From contig OY365822.1 of the NCBI GenBank assembly GCA_959347315.1, forward strand, positions 8,274,809-8,338,808: a stretch of DNA of 64,000 bases. The letters are read 5' to 3'. The first letter of the stretch is position 1, and each line of letters begins with the position of its first letter. Shown in pieces: positions 36,901 to 49,416 of this stretch. The notes beneath the pieces are model-generated. The model worked only from the letters and a program-made list of their open reading frames with translations, was not told where the DNA came from and made no database searches. Made by a program: the position numbers and the translations under genes. The stretch comes from Bimastos eiseni (Eukaryota > Annelida > Clitellata > Crassiclitellata > Lumbricidae).

Positions 36901-39900
36901 CCAGGTTGTGATGGAGCATAAGTAAGTGAGTAAGTAGCCTGTGTTTGGGCATGAATTACTGTACATTGTATACACGGATTACATAAAAAATTCTAAATAT
37001 ATAGGGATTTTAATTGCTGGATATACACGCGCAGATGAGTTTAGGTAAAGATCCATGGATTGATTGACAGGAGTACATTTAATTAGGCAGTTTCTGATGA
37101 GGTGGCAGATCTGATCAATTCAGTGCTCTGTTGTTGCAGCCTAATTAAAATAGTAATTATGTGTGTGTTTAACTTGCATTTGGGAAACTGAGCATCTGTG
37201 ATCTGCATTTGTAAAGTAATTAATTTTGTACTTTAGTGAGTAAGTAAGTATATTTTTATCAAGCCGACTGTGAAAGAGAAAACACTCAGGTGTACAGACA
37301 TTATAGGACAGTAGGAGTACAACATTCTTCCTATAATATATAATATATATATATATATATATATTATATAAAATAAAACTATGCAGTACATGTGCCTGCA
37401 TGGTATATGGTAAGTTTTGGTACCCAACTCTATTATTCTGTAGTATCTGCACCTTACCTTATGGTAACTTACCCTACATTACACCAGAAGTGTGGTCACT
37501 TATATCGTCCATTAGTGAAACCATTCTGGGGTGTAAGCCTTGTCAGTGTATGAGTTGATTTGAGAAAATGGAATCACCGACTGGTTGGGGATATTAAGGA
37601 GGATATTGAGTGGGTTCTTGGACAGACATTGAAACGGGAGACATATTGGCCGTCTGCAAATCGATACATTGACGATGCGCTGCTTAAAAGTAATGTCTGT
37701 TCAAAGCAGATACTGTTGCGATAGCTCGGTCAGTGGAGTTATTTGACTGCCGTAATTACAAATGTGACTTACTGGCAGTCATTTGGGCCTTTAAGATTTC
37801 AAGTGTCTGCCGAAATAGTACAATACATCCTAAAGACGACTGGCATCTGTTAGTTAATTTGTGTATTAGCGGCTACCACTTCATTGTTCAGAGAGAGAGA
37901 GAGACAGAGAAAGAAAGAGAGAGAGAAAGAGAGAGTGAGAGAGAAAGAAAGAGACAGAGAGAGAGCGAGAAAGAGAGAGAGAGACAGAAAGACAGAGACA
38001 GAGAGAGACAGAGACAGAATGAGAGACAGAGAGACAGAAGGAGATAGGTTGGCAAACTGACATAGACAAATGAGCGGACACGCAGACCAACACAGCCCAT
38101 TCAGACACCTCAGATTGTCAACAAAAACTATATATAGACATAAAGATAGATAAAGCTATGATATATACACACAGAAAGGAAGGCAAGCAGGGAGGCAGAA
38201 AGGAAGGCAAGCAGGGAGGCAGAAAGGAAGGCAAGCAGGGAGGCAGAAAGGAAGGCAAGCAGGGAGGCAGAAAGGAAGGCAAGCAGGGAGGCAGAAAGGA
38301 AGGCAAGCAGGGAGGCAGAAAGGAAGGCAAGCAGGGAGGCAGAAAGGAAGGCAAGCAGGGAGGCACATAGACATTCTTTGATTTCTTCTTTGATTTCTGC
38401 TTCGATTGATCTCATATTTGTCTTAATCCCTTCCTACAGAGAAACCAGAAGTGTTTGCCTTCCTTCCACTCATCAGATACTTTTCCTTTTCAATGGAAAG
38501 GCATCTTCTCAGCCTCTTGATGGCAGACATCGATTTCTACGGCTTTTCTGGTGGTGCTATAAGATTTCTTAGCATAAATCATGACGGAAATGGTAACTTG
38601 AGCTCAAAAGACAGTTTATACAGTGAAAAGAAAGACAGAAATGACCCTGTCACCATGTGGCCAATATTGGCAAAAATATGTCTTTAAGCGCATCACCTTA
38701 AATGCTATCTGACGCTGGAAATCATGGCTACCTTAGGGCCAGCTTAAGATACCTTTCTTGTTCTTCTTGTTATTGTTCTCTTCTTCTTCTTGTGCTTGTT
38801 CCTGTTCTTTTTCTTTTTCTTTTTTCTTCTTTTTTCTTCTTTTTTCTTCTTCTATTTATATAGCGCCATTTGTCAGTGTCAGTAAGCAATTGTGCTTTGA
38901 GGACTTGTTTAGGGTGACCGCATGAGATGTGTACTGCAGCTGCTCAGCGTGTTGCAAGCGCACTGTGTCGTACAATGCATTGTACCTGCATGTGGAAGCA
39001 GTGTGTTTGTCCGAACTCACGGTGGGATATATAGGTGAGCTGTCACGAAGATCTTCTGACAGTTGGCTGTTCTGCACAGATGAACAATGTTTGTCGGGCG
39101 TTTTGTTTGGGCTGGCGTTGTTGGTGGGAGATTGAGCGAAGCCTTTTGGTGCTGCTGCCAGTTTTCCCGTTCGGATGATTGATTTCAATGTGGGATCAGG
39201 TTAATTGGTCGCAGCGTTTACCTAGTTAGTTAGCAATGGGCCCGTGGACTTCTTTCCTATGGTATGTGGATTCCAATGTCATTATTGTCCTTCGCGAATC
39301 CACGGCCTCCGCCACTAACTATCGGTCATCGTCGTCGTCATCAGATTCAGCGTCATCACCATAATCATCAACTCTGTCATCGTCGTTGGTTACAAATTAG
39401 CATAGGTTATCTAGTCTAGTTCATTTCCACTTATAAGTAACTTGAAACTATGACTCGTCCAATGATTTTAGCTGAGGTTAGGTTTATTGCTCCCTCCGCC
39501 CATAATGGCCTCAAGACATTTGTTTCATTGTGTTCTTTGCACAGGTGACGCCTCTGCTTAGGCTGGCCTGGGAGAGGCGCTTTAGAAGTCAGTAATTTTC
39601 ATTACAATTACACTACTTAATTAACTGTATACGGTGCAGTTTGCCGAGCGAGCTTTTTTGTTGGATTGTGTCACAGCAGTCTACGTCCGTGTATAATTGA
39701 GCCGCGTTTGGACGCATTTGGAAAGACGACGAAGGCGGCAGAATGTCAATTATCAATCGCTTGGCATGGTCCTTTGTTTTCCGATGTCCATTGTCCTTCA
39801 GCTGTCAATTGTCAGATGGTTGACCCGGAAGTTGACCCCGTCTGTGACCCCTCTAACCCTTGCACCCTATCGATTTCAAGCTGATTAGGCTAGCAGTATA

Positions 39901-42900
39901 TTTAGTAGCGGCAGCAATTCGGGTTATGGTAAGGAGAAACACTGATGTAATCGTAATCTGAAGCCCTATAGAGCGCCGCTTGGAAACCACACGCGGAGCA
40001 CCAGCTTATTCACGAACGCTACGCCGAGTCAGACGGGTTGACGATGGTTACCGTGTTCACAGAAGCGTCATCTTCCGAACGTCTAAAGCGCCACCCGAAA
40101 ACCAAGCGAAGGGCACCGCTTATTCAAGCCGGGTTTCGGAGATCTTTATAGCGAAAAATCACGAGACAGAGGGTGGAGCGCATAACCGTCGAGTGGGCGG
40201 TGCAGAGGGAGGGATATGTAATACGCGCTGTTTATTTGATCGCACAGCGCTATGTAAACGCTCATCCGAATCGGCCGCCATCATAGGTCTCTGTGGCGGC
40301 TCTAGGTTTTACCAACATAGTGGATCATGGAGGGACCGGGGAACCTAACAAGGGGGCCAGTTGGATGTTAAGTTTCTTCTGGATTAAAATTTGGAAGGGC
40401 CACCGGGGGGTGGGCGGGGGCACTGACCCCTATAGAGCCGCCCCTGTTAGGTCTACCTGTCGCCAAATGATGGAATAAGGCGAAAGACGACCATATGAAT
40501 GCAGACCAATATCAATAATCGATAAGAACACTTTTCAGAACCGCACGAAACCCATCACAGCAGAACGTATCCACAGCGCTGTGAACGAACGGTGGTGGTA
40601 TCGGGGTGAAAGGGGAGGGTTGGGGAGGGGGCGAAGACTACCATCAGTTGACGCTGCGCTAGAGCGGATCGAAGAGATTTGCGGACGGTCCGTATCCGTA
40701 TGCGACGAGAAGCTGCATGGCTTTGAGAGATAAAATGGAGCACAGGCGGATGGACAATCGTGCTTCATCTATAAGATCTTAATCAGTCCATAATACTCTA
40801 TATGGGTTGGCTGCAAGGGGTACCAGCTACTCGCCACTGCACTATACCTGTGGTAGTGCCACGCTAAGCCTGGAGAAAGGATGAGGGCGATGCAGATGTT
40901 GTGACTGTCTGTATGTCTGTTTGTCTCCCTTCTCTGTCTGTCTGTTTCATTCATTCATTCGTTTGTTCGTAATACTTCGTATGTTCGTAACTTCAGATGC
41001 ATGTAGGATCTCGTGTCGAAGTTGATGGCCTCAAAGATTTCGGAAGTCGAATTAGGTCAGCAGTCAATTAGGTCTGAAGTCAGATTAGGTCAGAAGTCAG
41101 ATTGGGTCAGCAGTCAAATTAGGTCAGAAGTCAGATTTGGTCAAAAGTCAGATTGGGTCAGCAGTCAAATTAGGTCAGAAGTGAGATTAAGTCAGAAGTC
41201 AGATTGGATCAGCAGTCAAATTAGGTCAGAAGTCAGATTTGGTCAGAAGTCAAATTAGGTCAGAAGTCAGATTTGGTCAGAAGTCAGATTGGATCAGAAG
41301 TAAGATTAGATTATGTTAATAATGATGATAAGTATGCAGATTGGATGGTGATAATCCAGGCACCAGTATACATGAAAGATGAAGTTACCCTGGCCAGCAG
41401 AACTCGACGTGTATACACCCCACGTAAATGGGTGGAGATTGATGAATGGGGTTCAGAGGAGGTGATGGAGGTGGACGAAGCAGTGGAGGAGGAGAATAGG
41501 TGGAAGAGAAGGAGGAGGAGGGGAAGCGGGACGCGTCCAGATGCAATAATTATAAAAACATTGCGTATCCACGGGAAGGTATTTGGGTCGGACTGGGTCG
41601 CCGGGGAGTCATCATGGTCTGATAAATTTGGAGTAGAGTGAAAGGTTGCTTGGAGTTCTCGTGAATTATGCCCCGCTTTGTTTTTGTTGCTCCGTGATGA
41701 AATTATGCGGGGGTGGAGTGGAGTGGGTCGCGTAGGGTGCATCAACGGCGGGTGAGGCGAACGGGGTGAGCTCTGGAAAATGTCAACAGTGAAAACATCG
41801 ACGGGATAGATGTTTGCCGTCTGTGAACCACTGGTTGGCTGGGTGAATAGATTTTTATCTGCTTTCTGCGGCTGGCATATATGGGTGTTATTTTCTGGGA
41901 ACACGGGGTGCATGCACCCCTACGTTTTGGATCAGAAAGTACAGTGCCCCTCGCCTTTTTGCACCCGTAAGGAACAATGCCCATTGTTATTTTTCAGAAG
42001 TAAGATCTTCATTACCACGAATTATTATTATTATTTGCTACGATTCCTTGTACCATCTATAAATTCCTTAGGTAAGATTGGAGGAGATAGTTACGTTCAC
42101 ATGAGTTCGAGGATGAGTCCAGTATGAGTTGACGAAGACAGAGCATCCGCTGGAAGAGGCCTACACTATGAAAATGGAATTGAAAGGCTAAATTGTCTAT
42201 CTGGAGACCATTTTGCACTGTTACTTCGAATAACTTGCCCGTATACGCATAACTGGCTTACGTTTGTCGCTCTGTGCGATTGTAGAGCGGCTCTTAGTAA
42301 GTATCTAATAGGGGCGCTATATAAAAGTTCGATTACATTGAAGATGACCTACTTCCTGTATATGCACGTGACCGCATGACCGTGGTGTTCCACAGGCAGA
42401 CAATCGAGCGCGATAATCGTTTTTAATTTTAATTAGAATGCTGTACTTAGTACAGCATTCTAATTCACCAATCACCATGCAGGGCACGGATTTACAGTTG
42501 GCTAAGTAAAGAATGTACTTTATTTACTTACTCGCTTGCTTACTTACTTACATTACATTACAAGACGTAGTCCCCGTGTCCCACAATGCATTATGTTTCC
42601 TATGTCAAGACTTGCTTTGGGAGGTCTTCTTCTACTGCTGCCCATATTGTATACTGGACTTATAATACTTTGTCATGGATGATAGTTATTATAGGCCTCT
42701 GAACGTGTGTATGGCGGTATAAACTGTAGTGTGTAGATTTGTTTGTGTATGCCTGTGTTTCTGTCCTTTTGTGTACGCGTCTACGCCAGACCTGACAGAC
42801 CATTGACAAGATCTCACTGACGCGNNNNNNNNNNNNNNNNNNNNNNNNNNNNNNNNNNNNNNNNNNNNNNNNNNNNNNNNNNNNNNNNNNNNNNNNNNNN

Positions 42901-45900
42901 NNNNNNNNNNNNNNNNNNNNNNNNNNNNNNNNNNNNNNNNNNNNNNNNNNNNNNNNNNNNNNNNNNNNNNNNNNNNNNNNNNNNNNNNNNNNNNNNNNNN
43001 NNNNNNNNNNNNNNNNNNNNNNNNGGATGAATTGCAATTCGCATACAGTGCATGTGTGATCAGTGAGCATAAGATCAGTGAGCATAAGATCAGTGAGCAT
43101 AAGATCAGTGAACATCAGATCAGTGAGCATAAGATCAGTGAGCATAAGATCAGTGAGCATAAGATCAGTGAGCATAAGATCAGTGAGCATAAGATCAGTG
43201 AACATCAGATCAGTGAGCATAAGATCAGTGAGCATAAGATCAGTGAACATCAGATCAGTGAGCATAAGATCAGTGAGCATAAGATCAATGAGCATAAGAT
43301 CAATGAGCATAAGATCAGTGAGCATAAGATCAGTGAGCATAAGATCAGTGAGCATAAGATCAATGAGCATAAGATCAATGAGCATAAGATCAGTGAGCAT
43401 AAGATCAGTGAGCATAAGATCATACTCATCAGCTATGATGAGTACACCGTTCGTACTCTGCCGGTGGTAAGATGAGAAGGCAAGGGAGATGAGGACTGAC
43501 TCATAACATCCAAGCCACCTGTCAGCTGAGCTGACACGGTTTCCATTGGGTTGGTTCCACGCTTGTGCGTGGGCCCACCACTGATGACTATGTTCAACTT
43601 ACTGAGCATAGTTGTGCTAACATTGCTTGTTTTTTACTCGATCATTGTGACTTTTAACACCATTAAGGCCAGCGCAGAGAGCGCCTCTGAGTAGATATTT
43701 TGAAGCGACGCTATATATAAATGCTTGATTACAATACATTACATTTTGCCAGGGCTAAGGAAATGACATTGCCAACACATCGTACCTATTGCTGCATCTC
43801 AGTGTAGCGTAAAAGACTGCTGAAACTGTGTGATAGGTGTTTGTGTGAGTTTTAACTTATGAATCTGTGTTGGTGTTGGTAGGGCTGAGCGATCAGGTAG
43901 CCGTGAAGAGAATGGAACTGGAGAACAATGGGACGATGTCCGAAACAAAGGACGTGACGCTCAAGTGCCAGGTCGATGCCAATCCAGAACCAACCTTCGA
44001 GTGGTTTCGTAACAAAATCAAGTCAGAACCGTTGTTCTTATAACGTTCTTATGTTCTTAGGGAATTTCAGCCATGTATGAATGCTTGGCATACTAATCTA
44101 TTCAAATGTTTTGCATGTTAGATATGAGTAAGAACAAAAGAGAGAAAGATTAAGAAGGCATTTTGTGTGTTAGGATAAACGACAACGTAAGGCAAGTGAA
44201 ATAAGAGTTTCAGTTAGACACAGACAGGCAGAGGAAGAAGTATTGAGAGACAAAGAGATGTTGAGAGACGAACAGATGCACTATTGCTTACAGACTAGAC
44301 TTACCAACACCAACAGACACAGACAGACAGACAAACAGGCAGACAGACACATAGACAGACGGACAGACAGATAGACAGGCAGACTGACGGACAGACTGAC
44401 GGACGGACAGGTACACAGACAGACAAGACAGACAGGTTGAAACAAACAGACAGGCAGACAAACATATGCAGAGACACATACTAGACTTATCAACAGACAG
44501 ACGCACACACGAGAGACAGAGAGATAGACAATGACAGACAGAGAGAGAGAGAGAGAGAGAGAGATGGAGGGAAAGGGAGAGATACAGAGACAGAGAGAGA
44601 GACACACACACAGACAGAGCATTAGGAGCCACTTAGAGATAGCGTGACGGTCGTCGATCGCCCAACCCCCTTCCTCCACGCCGTCCATTCTTCTCGGGTG
44701 CCTTAGACTAATCATTTTATCTAACCCCCATGCCCCGAGGGCTGAACATAACCGAGATAAAAACCTCTTTGCTGTTTTGCCTCGTTAGCCGAATGATTTA
44801 CTATCCCTTCCCTCTCACTTGCCCCCCATCCCTAGACGTTAACAAGCCAAACCCTTCACCACCGACCATAGCATAGGATAGCAGACGAGAGAGGAGAAAC
44901 CTCCCATTTGATATGATGGCGAATGTCATCAATGTTTTAAATTAAGACTCCTCTGTTTCTGACTTCTTACCTGCATGTATATACTGTTATATGCATGTAT
45001 ATACTGTTATATACATGTATATACTGTTGTCTTGATTGTCACTGTCCTGGATTTTCATTAACCTCATACAATGAACTTGAATTTCCTTACTAGTTGTTTC
45101 AAGTCAATTGTTAACTTGCGATTTTTAGAAACTTAATTATTTTTTATCATTGCTCCTCCGAATAGTTATCTTGAAGAGGTGCTGTATAAATTGCATTGCA
45201 TTGATTGATTGATTGACTGACTGACAATTGCATTGACACACTGACTGACCGATCGACCGACTGACCGACTGAGATTGATTGGCTGACTGACCGATTGAGA
45301 TTGATTGGCTGACTGACTGATTGAGATTGATTGGCTGACTGACTGATTGAGATTGATTGGCTGACTGACTGATTGAGATTGATTGGCTGACTGGCTGATT
45401 GAGATTGATTGGCTGACTGACTGATTGAGATTGATTGGCTGACTGACTGGCTGGCTGACTGACTGACTGACTGATTGATTGATTGATTTATTGATTTAAA
45501 CTTATTAGAATCCATGGGTAGTAAGTATAACCCAAACTCTTTTTCAGTACTAGGGTTCAGAACTTAATGTTAAGAACTCACTGTGAAAACAAAACACAAG
45601 GAACGAAATTAGAGTCCTTAATGATAACTTAATCGGGACCTGCAGAACTTGTGTGAAACCCATAATTATTGTAGAAATCCAATGTTATGATGTAAAGCTA
45701 AAAATTGAAAACTCCCTCAATTGATTTTCTATCTGTTAACCATTGCAGGTTATTCACTAATGACCACTTCCAGCTGGCAAAGAACAGGGCTAGGATGCTG
45801 GTGGCCACGACCTCTGACAACGGGGTCTACTCGTGTCGTGCACGGAATGCAGCCGGACAGGCGGAAAGTCTGGAGAACTTCGTGTTGAATGCCGCAGGTT

Positions 45901-48900
45901 AGAAGCCTGAATGTCCAGGTTGAATTGTGGCGGGCCTATATCTATGGGTCAGGTCTATATCTATCTGTCAGACCTATATCTATCTGTCAGGCCTATATCT
46001 ATCTGTCAGGCCTATATCTATCTGTCAGACCTATATCTGTGTGTCAGACCTATATCTATATAACGTGCCCGGTTTTAGAATGGTCGAATTCACCACTGTT
46101 CGTACTCTGCCAGTCCCAAGCGTGGATAAGGAGGAGGGTAATGCTCAGCTTCTCTGTAATGACTTGACATTGTTATACAGTAAGTAATGGATAAAATGGG
46201 TCATAACCCTCATATATTATGAGTCTGGGTGAGGTGTTTGGTAGAGGATATTGGGTGGGGATGGAGAGCAATGTTCAGGCCAATGAGAGTTTGGGTTAGA
46301 CTATCATTCAATATAGCTACACTCTGAGTGATTCTGTTACGTAGTTCCCATAGCGCATTTGCATGCGGTTCAATTGCGTACATGCTTACTTATTTACACG
46401 TGGTGTTATGCCGTCTATTCCTAACGCCTTCGCTGATGATTGATAATGCTCTGAACGAAGGGATGAAGAAATCGCCATGGAAATCAATTTCACATCCCAT
46501 GGCGTTATGTGTATGCTTGAGGATTTATGAAGTTCCCGTGCCCCACTGGTCTAAACTGACACCAGGGAGGATTCAAGGGCTGTTTCCCAATAATATGTGA
46601 CTCTGCTCCCCCATGACTCTTTCCCGCTGGTTCGAATAATCTCCCAGTAAAGGTAGTTTCCCGGATAGTTTCATTCTACCCTCAAGGTCTTTCCCTCGAC
46701 TTGTTTAGTTTAGTACTAAGTGTGGCACGGTGGCCGGTTGGTTAGAGGGGTCGGCCTACTATAGCGCGTCCGAGGAGTCACTGTGTAGGGACCATTGGCA
46801 AGTCCTTTGCGCACATTTGCCCTGCATCACAACTGCGCCGTCGAGGCGTGTGTGTACTTCTGAACTGAATTATATGTATTTTACAGATGTATTTAGGCTC
46901 TCTCCCGCCGAAGGTATATTTTCCTCATGCATTTTCGTCTGCGCAATCTGCGCTTAGTTCTTCCCTCGGCTTGTTCAGGCTGTCTCGCAGTGAAGGCATG
47001 TATTACCAATAATGATATCATGTGCTTGCCCAATGCAGCCATAGCTCGCTTCCTCGGCTTGTTTAAACTCTTCCCATTTTCCTCTTGCATTTCCTTTTTG
47101 TCCATGGGTCTTTCGTCCCTTTCATGGATGCCATACCACACCATACCATACCTAGGTGGAACTTGTGTAGTTGCAGACAGTCTTGCCCCAATCTGGGGGG
47201 ATCGTGTCAACTGAGCGTGCCAATCGCTGAACCGTGAAAGGAACGGAACCCGAGGAAGGTGTCCCCAGGTGTGAAGCCGTTTTTAAATCCTGACATTAAT
47301 CTACCTGTTTAATTATTTGCGGATTAAGAAGTTGACGGTTTCAATAACGTCTCAGATATCCCTGCTTATAAGAATGCAAACAGGCTGGAGGGCGATTAGT
47401 CCGCAGATAGCAATGTGTACCAGACAGACGCAAAGACACAGACAGACAGACAGACAGACAGGAATGGACGGATGGACATTTGTATTGGTGTGAATTTTTT
47501 AAACATGGCCATATTATGATTGTTTGGTACCCTCCTGCTTTTCTTTGAGTTGGAAGGGCGGCAGCAAACACATATGCTGAAGTGTAAAGTGATAGGGAAA
47601 CATGTGAACAGGTGGAAGGTGACAGAGAGACATATGCAGAGGTTAACGGATGGGGGTGGGAAGCGAAAAGTAATGGTGAACACACTGGGGCTCAGAGCTG
47701 AGCAGTTGAGTTCGAGACCAGTAGGCTATCCCCGTAAGGTTAAATAGTCCTTCCTTCGGTAGGCGGCGGCGTTTGCTAAATTTAAATTGAAATTCTTGAA
47801 ATTTTATATCGCCCTTCTTCCAACATCTTTTGGCCAGAAGTGCACACGCCTCGACGGCGCAATTGCAGTCGTACTGCAGAGCAATTGTGCGCGAAGGACT
47901 TGCTCAAGGTCCCCACTCTCCACACAGTGACTGACACCTCGGACGAGGGTAGAACCCGCTCACTCAGCGCGCACTGAGTGTTTGTTACCGGCCGACCGCT
48001 CTAACCGATCAACCAGTGAGCCAGATGTATAGCGAGTAACCGGACAATTCGTCGCGGACAATTAATTCGTCGCAGGACAATTCGACGCGGACAATAATAT
48101 TCGTCGCGGTAAATTTAAACGTATATGCGGATTAGTTAGCTCTCGTCGATTTAATGGATTAAGCGATGTACCCATCGCAATGATTTACTAAAGTCGAACA
48201 ATTTCAGAGAGGATTTTTCTTTTAAGATTTATTGACATTTAGTTGACAATGTGTTAGATTAGAGTGCCTTGAGGATTTCACAGGTCCTATTACAGTGTAT
48301 ACATTCCATTAACACTTGATATTAGGCCTAAAATATTTGAAGAACTTGACAATCTGGTATTAAATTTCAGTTTTAATATTGCTGTTTATTTGTATGATTG
48401 CTTAATGAAGCATTTACCATTATTGTCCGCGACGAATTGTCCGGCGCGAATTGTTCTGCGACGAATTGCCCTAGAACCGTATAACGTAATAGGTGCTTTG
48501 CATGACTGCAGGCAGTTAAATTCGACTCCTGTAATAACTTGCCATCATTAGTTCATACTGTACTTGTAATAATCCTGCGGTTTGTCAGGTTGATATTAGA
48601 CGAATATAAAAAAATAAGAATCTTTAGATTATAATGGGCTTTTCTTAGGGGTTATCAGAACTTATCACCATAGACTTTAGAAATCGACTTAATTTAACTA
48701 TCATCGCATTCAGCTATGACCTGCGTCCAAACGTGTGATCCATTCATAAAATGCTGGAAAAAATTTCTTTCACACACAATCTCAAAAAAATTGGAGGGAG
48801 CATTTCACAGGGACTACACAACTGCCGATGATTGTGATGATCATCCGCATCGATCACCATCGTCGTCGTCGTCGGGTGATAACGCCCCAGACGACGACGC

Positions 48901-49377
48901 AACGTAAGCCAGATGGCGCTCAGCATCCATCTGATTCATCTCTTATACTCCGCATCTTCATTGTTATCTCCATCCTTCAGTGGCAGAATATATAGTCTCA
49001 GTCCCAGCAGCAGCAGCAGGAGCATCGGAAGTTGCCTATCAGTTTCCACACTAAGTGGTCGACTGAATTTTCTCCCTCTCTTCCTCACCCTTCAATAAAA
49101 TGTCAAGTGCCAACGTCCGGTCGTATATATATAGATACACATATATATATATACACACACATATATATACAATGTATATGCATATACATAGATAATATTT
49201 CTATATATGCGTATGTATGTTTATCCATGGTTATGTATATATAACCGGCAAATTCCTCCCCTTCACACACGGATGTCATTGCACAATCTATTTCTAACAG
49301 TCATTAGATACCATATATTATTCAACGCGGATATAATATGCAGAGCTGAAGTTATATATATATATATATATGGATAT

Positions 49378-49416
<39 letters not shown>

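Larger units (their letters stand above)
35217..43882. other. PTK7: PTK7 intron 2
   Basis: 8.7 kb. It contains the partial Ig1 copy, five tandem arrays, two antisense family 2 tails, the 156-bp MITE, the 16-bp hairpin, the gap and a family 1 tail. A TTCTT-rich pyrimidine tract is at about 38755-38850. Confidence 0.7.

Noticed and set aside
38118..38415. Overlapping Leu/Pro/Ser/Cys-rich frames on both strands
   Set aside because: Produced by a 24-bp tandem repeat whose length is a multiple of three.
41311..41913. 200-residue minus-strand open frame
   Set aside because: Low-complexity Ser/Thr/Pro composition, overlaps an open frame on the other strand, and is next to a minisatellite.
43032..43475. 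Regular array resembling a CRISPR locus
   Set aside because: Units are contiguous 15-mers with no spacers, in animal DNA. It is a minisatellite.
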